Positions 1-10,332 of a DNA stretch of 64,000 nucleotides are shown here, piece after piece. How positions within the stretch are numbered: position 1 is the stretch's first letter; each line of letters starts with the position of its first letter. The notes under the pieces were generated by a model that saw only the letters and a program-made list of their open reading frames with translations, was not told where the DNA came from and did not search any database. The DNA is from Aquarana catesbeiana. Its lineage: Eukaryota > Chordata > Amphibia > Anura > Ranidae. Location: NCBI RefSeq assembly GCF_042186555.1, contig NC_133325.1, positions 93,849,964 to 93,913,963 of the forward strand, written 5' to 3'. The translations under genes and the position numbers were made by a program.

Positions 1-93
1 TCCAGCCTCCGGGCTGTCTCCACTACCTGAGGTCGTCAACATTTCAGGTGTCTCCGCCATTCTTTAACTCCACTACGCGCCGTAACAAAAAAT

Positions 94-463
94 GGGCGGA
101 GAACATGAGTTAAAATCGAACGTCAGGGGCGGGCGACGCAGGCGGAGTTTCACACATGCGTAGTGTATAAAGAGGGGCCTTGCGCACGTGTCGTACGTAC
201 GTTCTGTGCGTCGAATTAGGGGGCGGAGAATATGAGTTAATTTCGAACGTCAGGGGCGGGCGACGCAGGCGGAGTTTCACACATGCGTAGTGTATAAAGA
301 GGGCCCTTGCGCACGTGTCGTACGTACGTTCTGTGCGTCGAATTAGGGGGCGGAGAACATGAGTTAATTTCGAACGTCAGGGGCGGGCGACGCAGGCGGA
401 GTTTCACACATGCGTAGTGTATGAAGAGGGCCCTTGCGCACGTGTCGTACGTACGTTCTGTGC
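94..463 (+). repeat. Three tandem 127-bp promoter-like units
   Basis: Units start at 94, 221 and 348 (GGGCGGAGAAYATGAGTTAA) and are nearly identical. Each holds a GC-rich segment, then a TATA-like box, then the palindromic CGTACGTACG. The block sits directly upstream of the spliced MADF gene, so it is probably its promoter in three copies. Transposon promoters built from subterminal repeats are common; the function here is inferred. Confidence 0.75.
166..173 (+). promoter_or_regulatory. TATA-like box, copies 1 to 3
   Basis: TATAAAGA is seen at 166-173 and again at 293-300. The third unit has the decayed form TATGAAGA at 420-427. Spacing to the putative first exon donor at 499/500 suits transcription from any of the three units. 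Confidence 0.45.
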
Positions 464-669
464 GTAGGTGATAGTGGACCAGGACGTTACAAAACGAAGG
501 TAATTTTAAAGATATTTTTTTTTGGGTTTTATGGTCATGACTTTGTAGCAAGCGGCCTATATGGCTTGATAGATTGATGAGGCCTACATAGGGAGAAGAT
601 GATGAGGGGTTAGCCGAAACCTATAATAAAAGTGTTTTTTGTCTTGTGACTTCATCTTTTCCAGATATA

Positions 670-2028
670 ATGAATCCCCTATTTAAGGATCCAGAGTTCC
701 TTACATCTTTTATTTCAAAATATCGAGAGATGAGGAATTTGTGGGAGGTGAAACACCCTCAGTATTATGCTAAGCATGTGAGGAAGTCAACGCTGGAGAG
801 ACTTCTGGCCTTTGTCCAGGCGACCATCCCGGAAGCAACAATGGAGACATTGCTCAAGAAAATTGGGGGCTTGAGGAACATGTATAAGAGGGAGCATAAG
901 AAGATCCAGGAATCAAGGAGATCAGGAGCATCAGCAGATGATGTTTATGTACCCAGGCTGTGGTACTATAATCAACTACGTTTTCTGGATGACCAGAATG
1001 AAGCCAGGCCATCACTTTCAACCCTTCCCTCCACCCTTCCCTCCACCCCAGCAGAGGCTGATGAGGAGCAAGCTGGGTCTTCCATCCTGGATGAACCAGA
1101 TATGACCATCTGGAGTCAGGTAAATTATTTTAACAAATATTTACTGTACTAATATTAATGATGTTAACTGGATGTTATAATTGTCTAAAATAATTTGGCA
1201 CTCAAAATTGTGTATACATATCAATTGACAGTAGTGGCTAAATATGTTTGGCACCTGCTTGAAATAATTAGGGTGTCTGATTAGACTCTTTTATTAAACA
1301 GAAGTATTCACATTGAATTTGCTATTCATGAGAAGCAAACTGTGTGTCATTGATGAACCCAAAAAAATATACTCAAACTATTGTCCTTTTTTTATACACA
1401 GGATGAGTCCATCCAGGAGGAATGTGGGGAAAGTGGCAGGCAGGAGGAGACCAGGCCCATGGACAGCCTGGAGGAGGCCGGATTCACCATCATCCTGGAG
1501 GAGGCTGGGCCCAGTGTCAGGCAGGAGGTGGCTGCTCCCAGTGAGGTGGCTGCTCCCAGTGAGGTGGCTGGGCCAAGTGAGGTGGCTGGGCCAAGTGAGG
1601 TGGCTGGGCCCAGTAGGAGCCTGACCGAATCCCAAGTGCCTCCCCTCCACCTTCCCAAAAAAAGGGCCAGGAAGGGGATGGTCACACAGGACGCATCCCT
1701 GCGCCTCATGCAAGAGGCCACCCGTTTTTTAAGGAGCCCCCCCGAAGCGGAAGAATCCTATGGCTGCTACTTAGCCAGCAGGCTTCTTCAGATGAATAGG
1801 GAGCAGCGCCTCATTTGTGAGCGCCTATTTGGGGAAACAATCCATAAGGGGCTGCAGGGCACGCTAACACAAAACACCCAACTACATGAGGCAGCCCCCC
1901 CTCCTCCTCCTCCTCCTCCTCCTCCTCCTGCCACAACTGAAACACCAGAGCCACAGCCTCAAAAGAAGGCTACAGGGAAGGCTGCAGGGCAGCGTGGAGG
2001 AAAGGCTGCAGGGAAGAGAAGAAAATGA
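670..2028 (+). CDS. Harbinger-type MADF-domain protein (two coding exons)
   Basis: Coding exons are 670-1119 and 1402-2028, joined in phase 0, giving 358 residues with no internal stop. Donor CAG|GTAAAT follows 1119 and acceptor ATACACAG ends at 1401. A 5' UTR intron is likely (donor AAG|GTAATT at 499/500, acceptor TTTTCCAG ending at 664), which places the start ATG at 670 right after the acceptor. Residues about 8-100 form a MADF (Myb/SANT-like) DNA-binding domain with conserved W, L and YKRE-type positions. The rest is low complexity: five VA(A/G)PSE repeats, a basic KKRARK patch that could be a nuclear signal, a helical segment, a run of 11 prolines and a Lys/Gly/Ala tail. In Harbinger elements this protein type helps the transposase reach the nucleus and the element ends. 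The frame is intact, so the gene may still be functional or recently silenced. The first exon and transposase partner are not confirmed. Confidence 0.72.
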
Positions 2029-2192
2029 TGACCTGGGTTCAGTCTGGTCTGACAGAAGACGCAGGCTGTTGTAGGACCACAGTCTGGGGACATCTAGATC
2101 ATCTGCTGGTGCTGTTGATCTCTGGGATTCTTGGACCAGATTGTGCTCCCTCTTATATGGACTCCTCAAGATCCCAATTTTCTGGTACACCG
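2023..2192 (-). pseudogene. Antisense second copy of the MADF region (inverted duplication)
   Basis: Read on the minus strand, this stretch matches the sense strand at about 851-1020 of the MADF exon at DNA and protein level. Shared stretches include YKREH, QES.RS, ADD, VPRLW.YN and DQ.E.R. The two copies therefore lie tail to tail. By eye they differ in roughly a quarter of positions, so this is not a fresh duplication. The last codons of the sense gene run up to the junction, so its C-terminal tail may have been affected by the event. Confidence 0.65.
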
Positions 2193-2885
2193 ACTTTTTC
2201 CAGCGTTGACTTCCTCTTTATTTTATTTTGACCATGAATAAATGGATCATTTTTTGAGTTTAGCAAAAGACTATGTTTTTTCTTTGAAATCATTGATTTT
2301 ACACACAATGTTAAATTAACAAGGGACAACAATCTCATTGAGTTTGAAAAAAAACACACCAAAAATACATTACTAATGTTAATAATGTTCAAGTGGTAAG
2401 TCTTGAAAATCCAAAAATTTACGTAACCAAAAACGGTGCTTTGGGTTAACTTTATCTAAAAACTAAAAAATAATCACTATAAAAAAAAAAAATAATAATG
2501 GGTTCTTTGTGTTAACTTTACAAACCTAAAAAAAAAAAGGGGAAAAAGTATTATTAGTATGGAAACATTGTTTTTAAAATGCATACTATATCATTCATGA
2601 GATCAAAGAGAAAAAGAATCCAGAAATCAGTTTGGGAGAACTCTGATTAGGAACAGCAAAACACCTTCGTTCTTTAGAGCCTTCGTAAAGAAGAAATAAA
2701 ATGCGCTGCATTCAACGATCACAGATTTTGCAGCGTGATGAATGTGCTACCTACAATACGAACACTAGTTTTACTAGACCGAGTGCTTCCGTTTAGTTTT
2801 TGCTTATGAGCATGCGTCGTTTTTTTGTCCGTCGGACTAGCATACAGACGAGCGGACTTCGGGGTCCGTCGTAGTTACGACGTAA

Positions 2886-2909
2886 AGATTTGAAGCATGC
2901 TTCAAATCT
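2886..2909. repeat. 24-bp perfect palindrome
   Basis: AGATTTGAAGCA is followed directly by its reverse complement TGCTTCAAATCT. It lies within the subterminal region of the Harbinger element. Confidence 0.8.
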
Positions 2910-3053
2910 AAAGTCCGTCGGATTTGAGGCTAAAAAAGTCCGTTGAAAGTCCGGAGAAGCCCACACACGATCGGATTACCAGCCAGCTTTAGTCCGTCAG
3001 CGTCCGTTGGACTTTTGTAGACGAAAAGTCCGACCGTGTGTACGCGGCATTAA

Positions 3054-4616
3054 GGTTTGACCTCATATTATATGGTATTGGTAAATCTGAAGACAGAAAA
3101 TCAGCAGTAAATCTGATAGAGTGTATGGGGCTTTAGTCAAGTTGAATGTATAGTATTGGGTTTCATGCAGCTTCCACATTTTTTGAATTGGACACATTAT
3201 TTTAGCATGGTGTGGAAACTACTGGTAGGTAGGGGGAGGTGCAGTGTGGTGCGGTGGCAGTAAACACTCAGAATCTAGTTGCAGAGAACAGAACTTGTAT
3301 TAAGGTTAAAGTTCAATAACGCACAACAAGCCCAGCGATAAGGCGCCCAACTAGGAACACTCGCAGAATGTAACAGTGTTGTGTAGCAGAGCAAGTCTCA
3401 GATGTGCTGACAGCGTCTTTCATGAGAGGTGGAATGCAGCCTGGCCAGTCCGCACCCAAATGGGGAGGTCTCCAGGAAGGATAGCATGAACTTATACTTT
3501 CCCTACTTGTCTGGAACCTCTCCCTACCGCTAGTCACTGTCCTTACCAGAAGGGTGACCTGTCCCTACACTACCCACATGTGAATTGTACACCAAGCCTG
3601 GGAGCCAGGGCCTTAAACAGGCTCGGGCTGACCTAAGATGGCTGCCAGAGTCACATGAGGTGGCAGCATCCAATTGGATGGCTTCCCCAGTGGCCCAGGA
3701 AACCATAAAGGTTCCTCTTGATTTCCTCTCCAATTGTACCATTGCTGCGGTCAAGCTCCACCTACAGTGGAGAAAATAGACTGCTCCTGCCTACAAGAGC
3801 AGTTATCACTGTTGTACTTTTTAATCTACTTCTTGTATTTGGCCGATGAGCTGCGCTGCTGCAGAAAGAGAAGGGAGTAAAAACAGCTACCAGATCAGAA
3901 GTTCTACGACACCACACCATACAAATGAACATGTGCATGAGCAAAAAATGCAAAAATACAAATATAAATGAATATGTGAAAAATACAATTTAAAATAATT
4001 TATTTTTACAATTACTAACTAATAAACCAACAGTAATAAATAACGAAATCAGAAAGAAAGATAAAGATCATGACCCACTCCAATAGATGTGAGTAAACAA
4101 GTCCTTAAAAATAACTGTTCCACTCTTGCAAAAAATCTTCTCAATTAGCGCGCTTCAAATAAATGTCCACATACGTGTATATCATGTGTGCTTCAACATA
4201 AAATCTCTGTGTGTTGCACCAATGTGTACCACCTCTCACTGCTAGCGCTTACCTCAAACACTGACCCACAAGACAACCTTTCCCAGCAAACCTGGGCCAT
4301 ACCACTCCACGCTTCACCAGAAATGTACTCCACATGTCTCAGAGAACAGCCCATTCAGTGCACTTAAGTATAAAAGAAAATACTCTCTCATAGTTTAGTA
4401 TCCAAAAATACTTTATTAACCCAAAAAACTATGAAATATTACTTACAAAATCAGTGCACTAAAACCAGTGCACAAGGAAAATCACCTTTTTTATTAAAAT
4501 ACATTGCCCCTTAAGGATAAACAGCCATCCGACAAAACAAGTAAAATGTCCAACCTAGGACTTCCGGGGTGATGACGTTACGCAGCTCTGCCCTGATGCA
4601 TCACACGCTCCAGGGC
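3054..4616. other. No gene seen; unclassified interspersed repeat sequence
   Basis: No convincing coding frame. 3230-3780 has LTR-like composition but no clear TG...CA ends. 3950-4520 is AT-rich, with a TTTATT (reverse AATAAA) at about 4400. Confidence 0.4.
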
Positions 4617-4862
4617 AGCATCAACATCTATGACGGTCTCCTGTGCACCATTAATGTCCGTAATAGTGTCCCCAGTACGTTATCAACCGCCATCATCTGT
4701 CAGTGTCATTAGTGCACCATCCAGATCTGTCGGTGTCCCTAGTGAACCATTAAGATCTGTCTGTGTGCCCAGTGCACCATCAACATCTGTCATAGTGTCC
4801 CCAGTGCACCATCAACATCTGTCATAGTGTCCCCAGTGCAACATCAACATCTGTCAGTGTCA
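4617..4862. repeat. Degenerate minisatellite, about 30-bp unit (block 1)
   Basis: Imperfect copies of a unit containing CACCATCAACATCTGTC and GTGTCCCCAGTG occur in tandem. The same unit recurs at 5455-5717. No coding signal. Confidence 0.75.
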
Positions 4863-5454
4863 GAGAACGGTTCACAGAAGAACTGGCTCACCTGCTAATG
4901 CCCAACAGCATCGCAGATTGACACACAAGAATTTTTCAATGCAAATGCGCTAGCGTGCACGGGCACAAACAGCCGCAAAGATTAAAGTGCAAGTTCTCAC
5001 GCAATGCGTGACAGATTCTGGCACCTGGTGCCCTATTTAAAGCCAGCAGCATCAGCCACTAGTTGCTGGATGATCTTCAGCTCCCCCATGGGTTCCTCAG
5101 TTCCTGTTGTTATTGGATTCCCCATTACTGACCCGGCTTGCCTTTGACTTGTCTTGGATCCTCAGCTTGTTCCATTGACCCCATTTCTGCCTGCTGATCC
5201 GTGTACGACCCTGGCTTGCTCGTTGGACTCCGCTGCTGCCTGTTTAACAGTGTATGACCCCGGCTTTCTCCTGACTCTGCTTGCTGGTTTACCCCTGGCT
5301 GATATTTAGTGTATGACTACTGGCCTGGCTCCTGACCCTGCTTCCGGCTGTCCCTTCTGCCCAGTCTCATCTGGTACATCTGAGGCACTTCTGTCCAGCA
5401 GTGCATCCTGCTCATCCAGCAGACATCTCATTACTTCAGCCTGTTGCAGCTGGC
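4863..5454. repeat. Promoter-like and Pro/Leu-type degenerate repeat between minisatellite blocks
   Basis: Contains a TATTTAAA at about 5032 followed by GCAGCAGCATCAG. Degenerate units of roughly 45-50 bp around GTGTATGACCCYGGCTT and GACTCYGCTGCTG run through 5150-5350. The pattern suggests part of an LTR or a transposon promoter region. Family not identified. Confidence 0.35.
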
Positions 5455-5717
5455 AGTGTCCCCAGTGCACCATCAACATGTGTCCCAGTGCAATGCACCA
5501 TCCACAACTGTAAGTATCACTAGTTCACCATCAACATCTGTTGGTGTCCCCAGTGCACCATTAACATCTATCATAGTGTCCACAATGCACCATCAATATC
5601 TGTTGGTGTCCCCAGTGCACCATCAACACCTGTCAGTGCCCCTAGAACACCATCAACATCTGTCATAGTGTCCCCAGTGCACCATCAACATCTGTCAATG
5701 TCCCCAGTGCACTATAA
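5455..5717. repeat. Degenerate minisatellite, about 30-bp unit (block 2)
   Basis: Same unit as block 1, with CACCATCAACATCTGTC alternating with GTGTCCCCAGTG. Ends before a poly-T tract at about 5720. Confidence 0.75.
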
Positions 5718-5927
5718 ATGTTTTTTTTTTAATTACTAATCTCACAATCATATGTAGTTATACTCTTTATATTTGGTACAATTTATAGACTCTATTGAGA
5801 CATGCTTGCACTTGCAGTTCTATAGAAACTAAAGAGGTTTTATTCACAGATTTTCTTTTTTACCATTTCCTGGTTTTAGGGTCACATCTGCCTTTTCCAT
5901 TATTTACTGATCAGTCCATTAACAGCT

Positions 5928-6180
5928 TTAACCACTTGACCTCCAGAAGATTTATTCCACTTTATGACCAGGCAATTTTTTGCTGTACGGCATTGCATTA
6001 TTTTAACTGCGACATGTATTTCCTTTTTCCCCACTTTTGATGGTATTTGATGACCTCTGTGGTTTTTATTTTTTGCACTATAAACAAAAAAAATCCCAAG
6101 TGTATATTGATTGGTTTGCACAAAAGTTATAGCTTCTACAAACTAAGAGAAAAAGGAGAACAATTGGGACTTTATATGAG
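5928..6180. mobile_element. Fragment of a TTAA-flanked MITE
   Basis: Starts TTAACCACTTGACC at 5928, the same terminal motif as the complete element at 10485-11608. Subterminal text includes GCACTATAAACAAAAAAAAT. The far end is missing or diverged. Confidence 0.5.
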
Positions 6181-6488
6181 GCGGTGACCTGGTAAGGTCA
6201 ATTGCCTCCATCCATATCTATATGTAAAAAAAATAGGGGAATGGGGTTTGGGACTTTGAATGAAGTACGTAGTTATAAAGAATTCAGTTTATTGTATAAA
6301 TTAACATACAAATGCATAATCATGAGTAAGTGTATATCCAATACAATTATAATAACTGGTACAATTCATAAAAATGTATATCTATACATACAATGTAGAT
6401 GGGTTGCCACATGATTAAAAACAATTAATATCAAAAACTATACATACTGTCAGATATCAATTGAATCATAGGGACACAGCAAATAATA

Positions 6489-6527
6489 GCTCTATGCATT
6501 TTGTGGATTGATCCACTCTTCAGGAGC
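6489..6527 (-). ncRNA. Hammerhead-like motif, copy 1 (core base altered)
   Basis: On the minus strand: outer stem GCTC/GAGC, core CTGAAGA, perfect 6-bp stem GTGGAT/ATCCAC, AAAA in place of GAAA, mini-stem AT/AT around GC, then A. The mini-stem is T-A where other copies have C-G, a compensating change. The G-to-A change at the first base of GAAA would be expected to abolish cleavage. About 230 bases downstream (minus) lies an AATAAA-like region. Confidence 0.45.
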
Positions 6528-6843
6528 ATGCGCGTGAGTTCAAAGAAATGTAATAGAAGGAGTTGCTATATGGTCTGATCCTACCCAAGGAAAAAAGAAA
6601 AATCATAAAGAATAACATAAAATAAAACCAAGTATAAAAACCCACTCTCTACCATACTTACAAGGTTGACTATATAATAAAAGTGTGGCACTGTAGATCG
6701 GGGACCCCCCTCAGGGCTGAGGTGGTGTGAGTGGCCTGCTGTCCAGCAAGAAAATCATCCAGGGGAGACAGAAGTTCAAGTAGTTTCAAGAAGTTGAAGT
6801 AGTCAGAGTGACCATAAGTGCTGAGACCATCAATGAAGGACTT

Positions 6844-6852
<9 letters not shown>
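6528..6852. other. No gene seen
   Basis: Probably the body of the element carrying hammerhead-like copy 1, continuing beyond the Tc1 insertion at 9.66 kb. No coding frame. Confidence 0.3.

Positions 6853-6912
<60 letters not shown>
6853..6912. repeat. (TA)n microsatellite
   Basis: About 30 TA dinucleotides. The tract resumes at 9638-9661 beyond the Tc1 element, as expected for a TA-targeting transposon landing in it. Confidence 0.95.
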
Positions 6913-6915
<3 letters not shown>

Positions 6916-7930
6916 TGGGGACGGAAAGTATTCAGACCCCTTACATTTTTCACTCTTTGTTATATTGCAGCCATTTGCTAAATCATTTAAGTTCATTTTT
7001 TTCCTCATTAATGTACACACAGCACCCCATATTAACAGAAAAACACAGAATTGTTGACATTTTTGCAGATTTATTAAAAAAGAAAAACTGAAATATCACA
7101 TGGTCCTAAGTATTCAGACCCTTTGCTCAGTATTTAGTAGAAGCACCCTTTTGATCTTATACAGCCATGAGTCTTTTTGGGAAAGATGCAACACGTTTTT
7201 CACACCTGGATGTGGGGATCCTCTGCCATTCCTCCTTGCAGATCCTCTCCAGTTCTGTCAGGTTGGATGGTAAATGTAGGTCTCTCCAGAGATGCTCAAT
7301 TGGGTTTAGGTCAGGGCTCTGGCTGGGCCATTCAAGAACAGTCACGGAGTTGTTGTGAAGCCACTCCTTCATTATTTTAGCTGTGTGCTTAGGGTCATTG
7401 TCTTGTTGGAAGGTAAGCCTTCGGCCCAGTCTGAGGTCCTGAGCACTCTGGAGAAGGTTTTCATCCAGGATATCCCTGTACTTGGCCGCATTCATCTTTC
7501 CCTCGATTGCAACCAGTTGTCCTGTCCCTGCAGCTGAATCCCCCCCCCACACACACAGCATGATGCTGCCACCACCATGCTTCACTGTTGGGACTGTATT
7601 GGACAGTTGATGAGCAGTGCCTGGTTTTCTCCACACATACCGCTTAGAATTAAGACCAAAAGTTCTATCTTGGGCTCATCAGACCAGAGAATCTTATTTC
7701 TCACCATCTTGGAGTCCTTCAGGTGTTTTTTTTAGCAAACTCCATGCATGCTTTCATCTGTCTTGCACTGAGGAGAGGCTTCCGTCGGGCCACTCTGCCA
7801 TAAAGCCCCGACTGGTGGAGGGCTGCAATGATGGTTGACTTTCTACAACTTTCTCCCATCTCCCGACTGCATCTCTGGAGCTCAGCCACAGTGATCTTTG
7901 GGTTCTTCTTTACCTCTCTCTCACCAAGGC

Positions 7931-7941
7931 TCTTATCCCCC
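7931..7941 (+). repeat. 11-bp target-site duplication, left copy
   Basis: TCTTATCCCCC here and TCTTCTCCCCC at 9048-9058 flank the 1106-bp insertion, with one mismatch. Joining across one copy restores the expected transposase text. Confidence 0.75.
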
Positions 7942-9047
7942 AATATGTTCATTTCTGTGCCATGGCATATAGTGCCTCCCTTTGGATTTTTTACCTTTGG
8001 GCTGCCAAATGTCTAAGCCAGAAGACAATTTATTTATATTATTTGTTGTTTCAGGTTTTTTACCTGATATATATCCCAGAATCTGGCTCGTTTTGGATGC
8101 AAGTCCTATATGCACTAAGCACTTTTGAAACTGTTCTATTTCATTCATCCTGCCACTGAGTGAATTTTTCCAGCTTCACGACGGATGTTATTCATGGACA
8201 ATATTGATTCCACTAAACCAACACCTTTAGGTAAATTATTTTATTTCCCTATACAATCAAAATTATGTAAATTTTCATTTAAACAATTTTCCCTCTTTTT
8301 AAATATTATTCATATACATCTGTCCTTTCTTTATTAGAATAGGACTCCACCTGCTGATCATTTTGTATATCTCTGCAAACACTTTTGAAGACCCACCTCT
8401 GAAGGAAAGCAACCTTAAAATGGATCTTACTGATCTCAGTTTTGAGCTCATATACATATTTGATCATCAGTTTGGGTAAGGTTCATCTGTGCAACTTCAC
8501 GGCCATCTTCATTGTACCATGTATTTATTTATTTCATCATCATGAATGTTGTCCTATTCACTTTATTCATTCATCATACAATGTTTGTTTATTTATTTAT
8601 TATTTCTTTATATCTTCTATCATCAAAAAATTGATACATATTGGAAGTATGGATTCATATTTCATATTTCAATTATAGTACTTACTTTATGTATTTTTGT
8701 AATTTGCAGTTAAACATGATGCCACATGACAAGTCCCCTGAGGAAGCTCCAATGAGCGAAACATGTTGAGCAAAGTGGTATCTTTTGTGATATATCACTG
8801 AATTTTATGAAAAAAAACCCTCTTTCTGTATTACAATCATGTCTTGTGATTTTTTTAATGTATAAATAAATAAAAATTATTTTTTATTCTATCTAAAACT
8901 CTGATGAATTGATATTTAAAAATATTTAAAAATACTAACACCATTAAAGTCCCGGGTTGGCTACCCCAAAGCCCATTCTCTTTTTCTACTTAAAAATTTG
9001 GGATATGGTGTTTTCTTATTTGGTCTCTCCATTCCTAGCTTCATTTA
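7942..9047 (+). mobile_element. Retro-inserted element with hammerhead-like motif
   Basis: A 1106-bp non-coding insertion inside the Tc1 transposase, bounded by an 11-bp duplication that fits target-primed reverse transcription. It carries the motif at 8738-8767, then an AATAAA-rich stretch at 8860-8880. No conserved protein is seen. Family unnamed here; it shares its layout with 54942-56312. Confidence 0.65.
8738..8767 (+). ncRNA. Hammerhead-like motif, copy 2
   Basis: Core CTGAGGA, one extra A, stem GCTC/GAGC, GAAAC, mini-stem AC/GT around AT, then T. No outer stem I pairing can be drawn, so this copy looks decayed. Confidence 0.4.
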
Positions 9048-9637
9048 TCTTCTCCCCCGATAGCTCAGTTTGGCCGGACGGCCAGCTCTAGGAAGGGTTC
9101 TGGTCGTCCCAAACATCTTCCATTTAAGGATTATGGAGGCCACTGTGCTCTTAGGAACCTTAAGTGCAGCAGAATTTTTTTGTGACCTTGGCCAGATCTG
9201 TGACTTGCCACAATTCTGTCTCTGAGCTCTTCAGGCAGTTCCTTTGACCTCATGATTCTCATTTGCTCTGACATGCACTGTGAACTGTAAGGTCTTATAT
9301 AGACAGGTGTGTGGCTTTCCTAATCAAGTCCAAACAGTATAATCAAACACAGCTGGACTCAAATGAAGGCGTAGAATTATCTCAAGGATGATCAGAAGAA
9401 ATGGACAGCACCTGAGTTAAATATATGAGTGTCACAGCAAAGGGCCTGAATACTTAGGACCATGTGATATTTCAGTTTTTCTTTTTTAATAAATCTGCAA
9501 AAATGTCAACAATTCTGTGTTTTTCTGTCAATATGGGGTGCTGTGTTTACATTAATGAGGAAAGAAACGAACTTAAATGGCTGCAATATAACAAAGAGTG
9601 AAAAATTTAAGGGGGTCTGAATACTTTCTGTCCCCAG

Positions 9638-10033
9638 TATATATATATATATATATATATATAGTTATAGTATGACACATGCAAGGTGTCCTGTGCTTGG
9701 TAAATAACAGGGGGATTGAAGTACTAAAAAGTATAGGTGGTAGCCAAGGTGTAAAAAGTTAAAAGTGATGAGGATATAAACGCATCTCCAGAAGAGGTTG
9801 AAGAGAAAGGTGTAAGAAGTGAAGAGGATATAAATGCATCACCAAGAAAGGTTGAATAAAACAATCTAACAGTGAAGTGCAACTAGAGGTAAATGCTAAT
9901 TACCAGTTAGACAATGATCAGTTCATAGGGTCCTGGGATCCAAGATGATTCATGTAGTGAACCGAAGTAAGCAATGACACACCAGAGTGAATCTGACGTC
10001 CCTGGGTGAAGCCTATAAGGGCAGGGCCATCAC
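9638..10033. repeat. (TA)n remainder and two 50-bp tandem units
   Basis: TA repeats at 9638-9661 continue the tract broken by the Tc1 element. At about 9769-9862 two imperfect copies of a unit containing GAGGATATAAAYGCATC occur in tandem. No gene. Confidence 0.6.
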
Positions 10034-10332
10034 AAGATGTGGCAGGCTCATAGAGACTTATCCAAAGCGACTTGGAGCTGTGATAGCCGCAAAAGGTGGC
10101 TCTACAAAGTATTGACTTTATGGGGGTGAATAGTTATGCACATTGACTTTTTCTGTTATTTTGTCCTATTTGTTGTTTGCTTCATAATAATTAAAAAAAA
10201 CATCTTCAAAGTTGTGGGCATGTTCTGTAAATTAAATGCTGCAAATCCTCAAACAATCCATGTTAATTCCAGGTTGTGAGGCAACAAAACATGAAAAATG
10301 CCAAGGGGGTGAATACTTTTGCAAGGCACTGT
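10034..10332 (+). mobile_element. 3' fragment of a different Tc1-like transposon
   Basis: Encodes the last 26 transposase codons, ending KGGSTKY and stop at 10113-10115. The 3' non-coding part follows, with an inverted-end sequence finishing GCAAGGCACTGTA at 10332. The 5' part is absent. Confidence 0.8.

Larger units (their letters stand above)
1..3050 (+). mobile_element. PIF/Harbinger-type DNA transposon, left end outside window
   Basis: The right terminus is seen at 3031-3050 (CGACCGTGTGTACGCGGCAT) followed by a TAA at 3051-3053, the three-base TWA target typical of PIF/Harbinger. The terminus resembles the inverted ends of the element at 30810-32186. The interior carries a MADF-domain gene (670-2028), the accessory DNA-binding gene found in Harbinger elements. 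No HARBI1-type transposase frame is present between the gene and the right end, so the transposase lies beyond the left edge or is lost. Repeated GTCCG/CGGAC motifs at 2820-3040 form subterminal repeats. Confidence 0.75.
7127..9262 (-). pseudogene. Tc1-like transposase, interrupted and mutated
   Basis: DD34E transposase of the cut-and-paste Tc1 type. The N-terminal helix-turn-helix part lies at about 9050-9262 (start ATG at 9260-9262) and the catalytic part at 7127-7941, separated by the insertion 7942-9047. Seen defects are a one-base loss in the AAAAAAATT run near 9177, a frameshift near the first catalytic WSDE motif (about 7670), a short deletion after NPIEHLW (about 7280), and a nonsense TAA at 7157 ahead of the natural stop at 7127-7129. 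DNDPKH and the NPIE glutamate are still readable. No activity is expected. Confidence 0.9.
6913..9637 (-). mobile_element. Tc1/mariner (Tc1-like) transposon A, split by a 1.1-kb insertion
   Basis: Inverted ends: CAGTGGGGACGGAAAGTATT at 6913 and its near complement ending at 9637, each next to TA. Both ends share long subterminal homology, for example TATTGCAGCCATTTG against the matching stretch near 9580. The transposase is antisense and broken. With the insertion 7942-9047 removed the element is about 1.6 kb, the usual Tc1 size. Confidence 0.92.

Noticed and set aside
237..551. 104-codon minus-strand frame at the left edge
   Set aside because: Antisense of the 127-bp promoter repeats; its repeated peptide mirrors the tandem unit.
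1313..1721. Additional frames overlapping the second MADF coding exon
   Set aside because: Shadow frames of the VA(A/G)PSE repeat region. The spliced frame explains the sequence better.
9060..9262. A separate small gene upstream of the Tc1 transposase
   Set aside because: It is the displaced N-terminal part of the same transposase.
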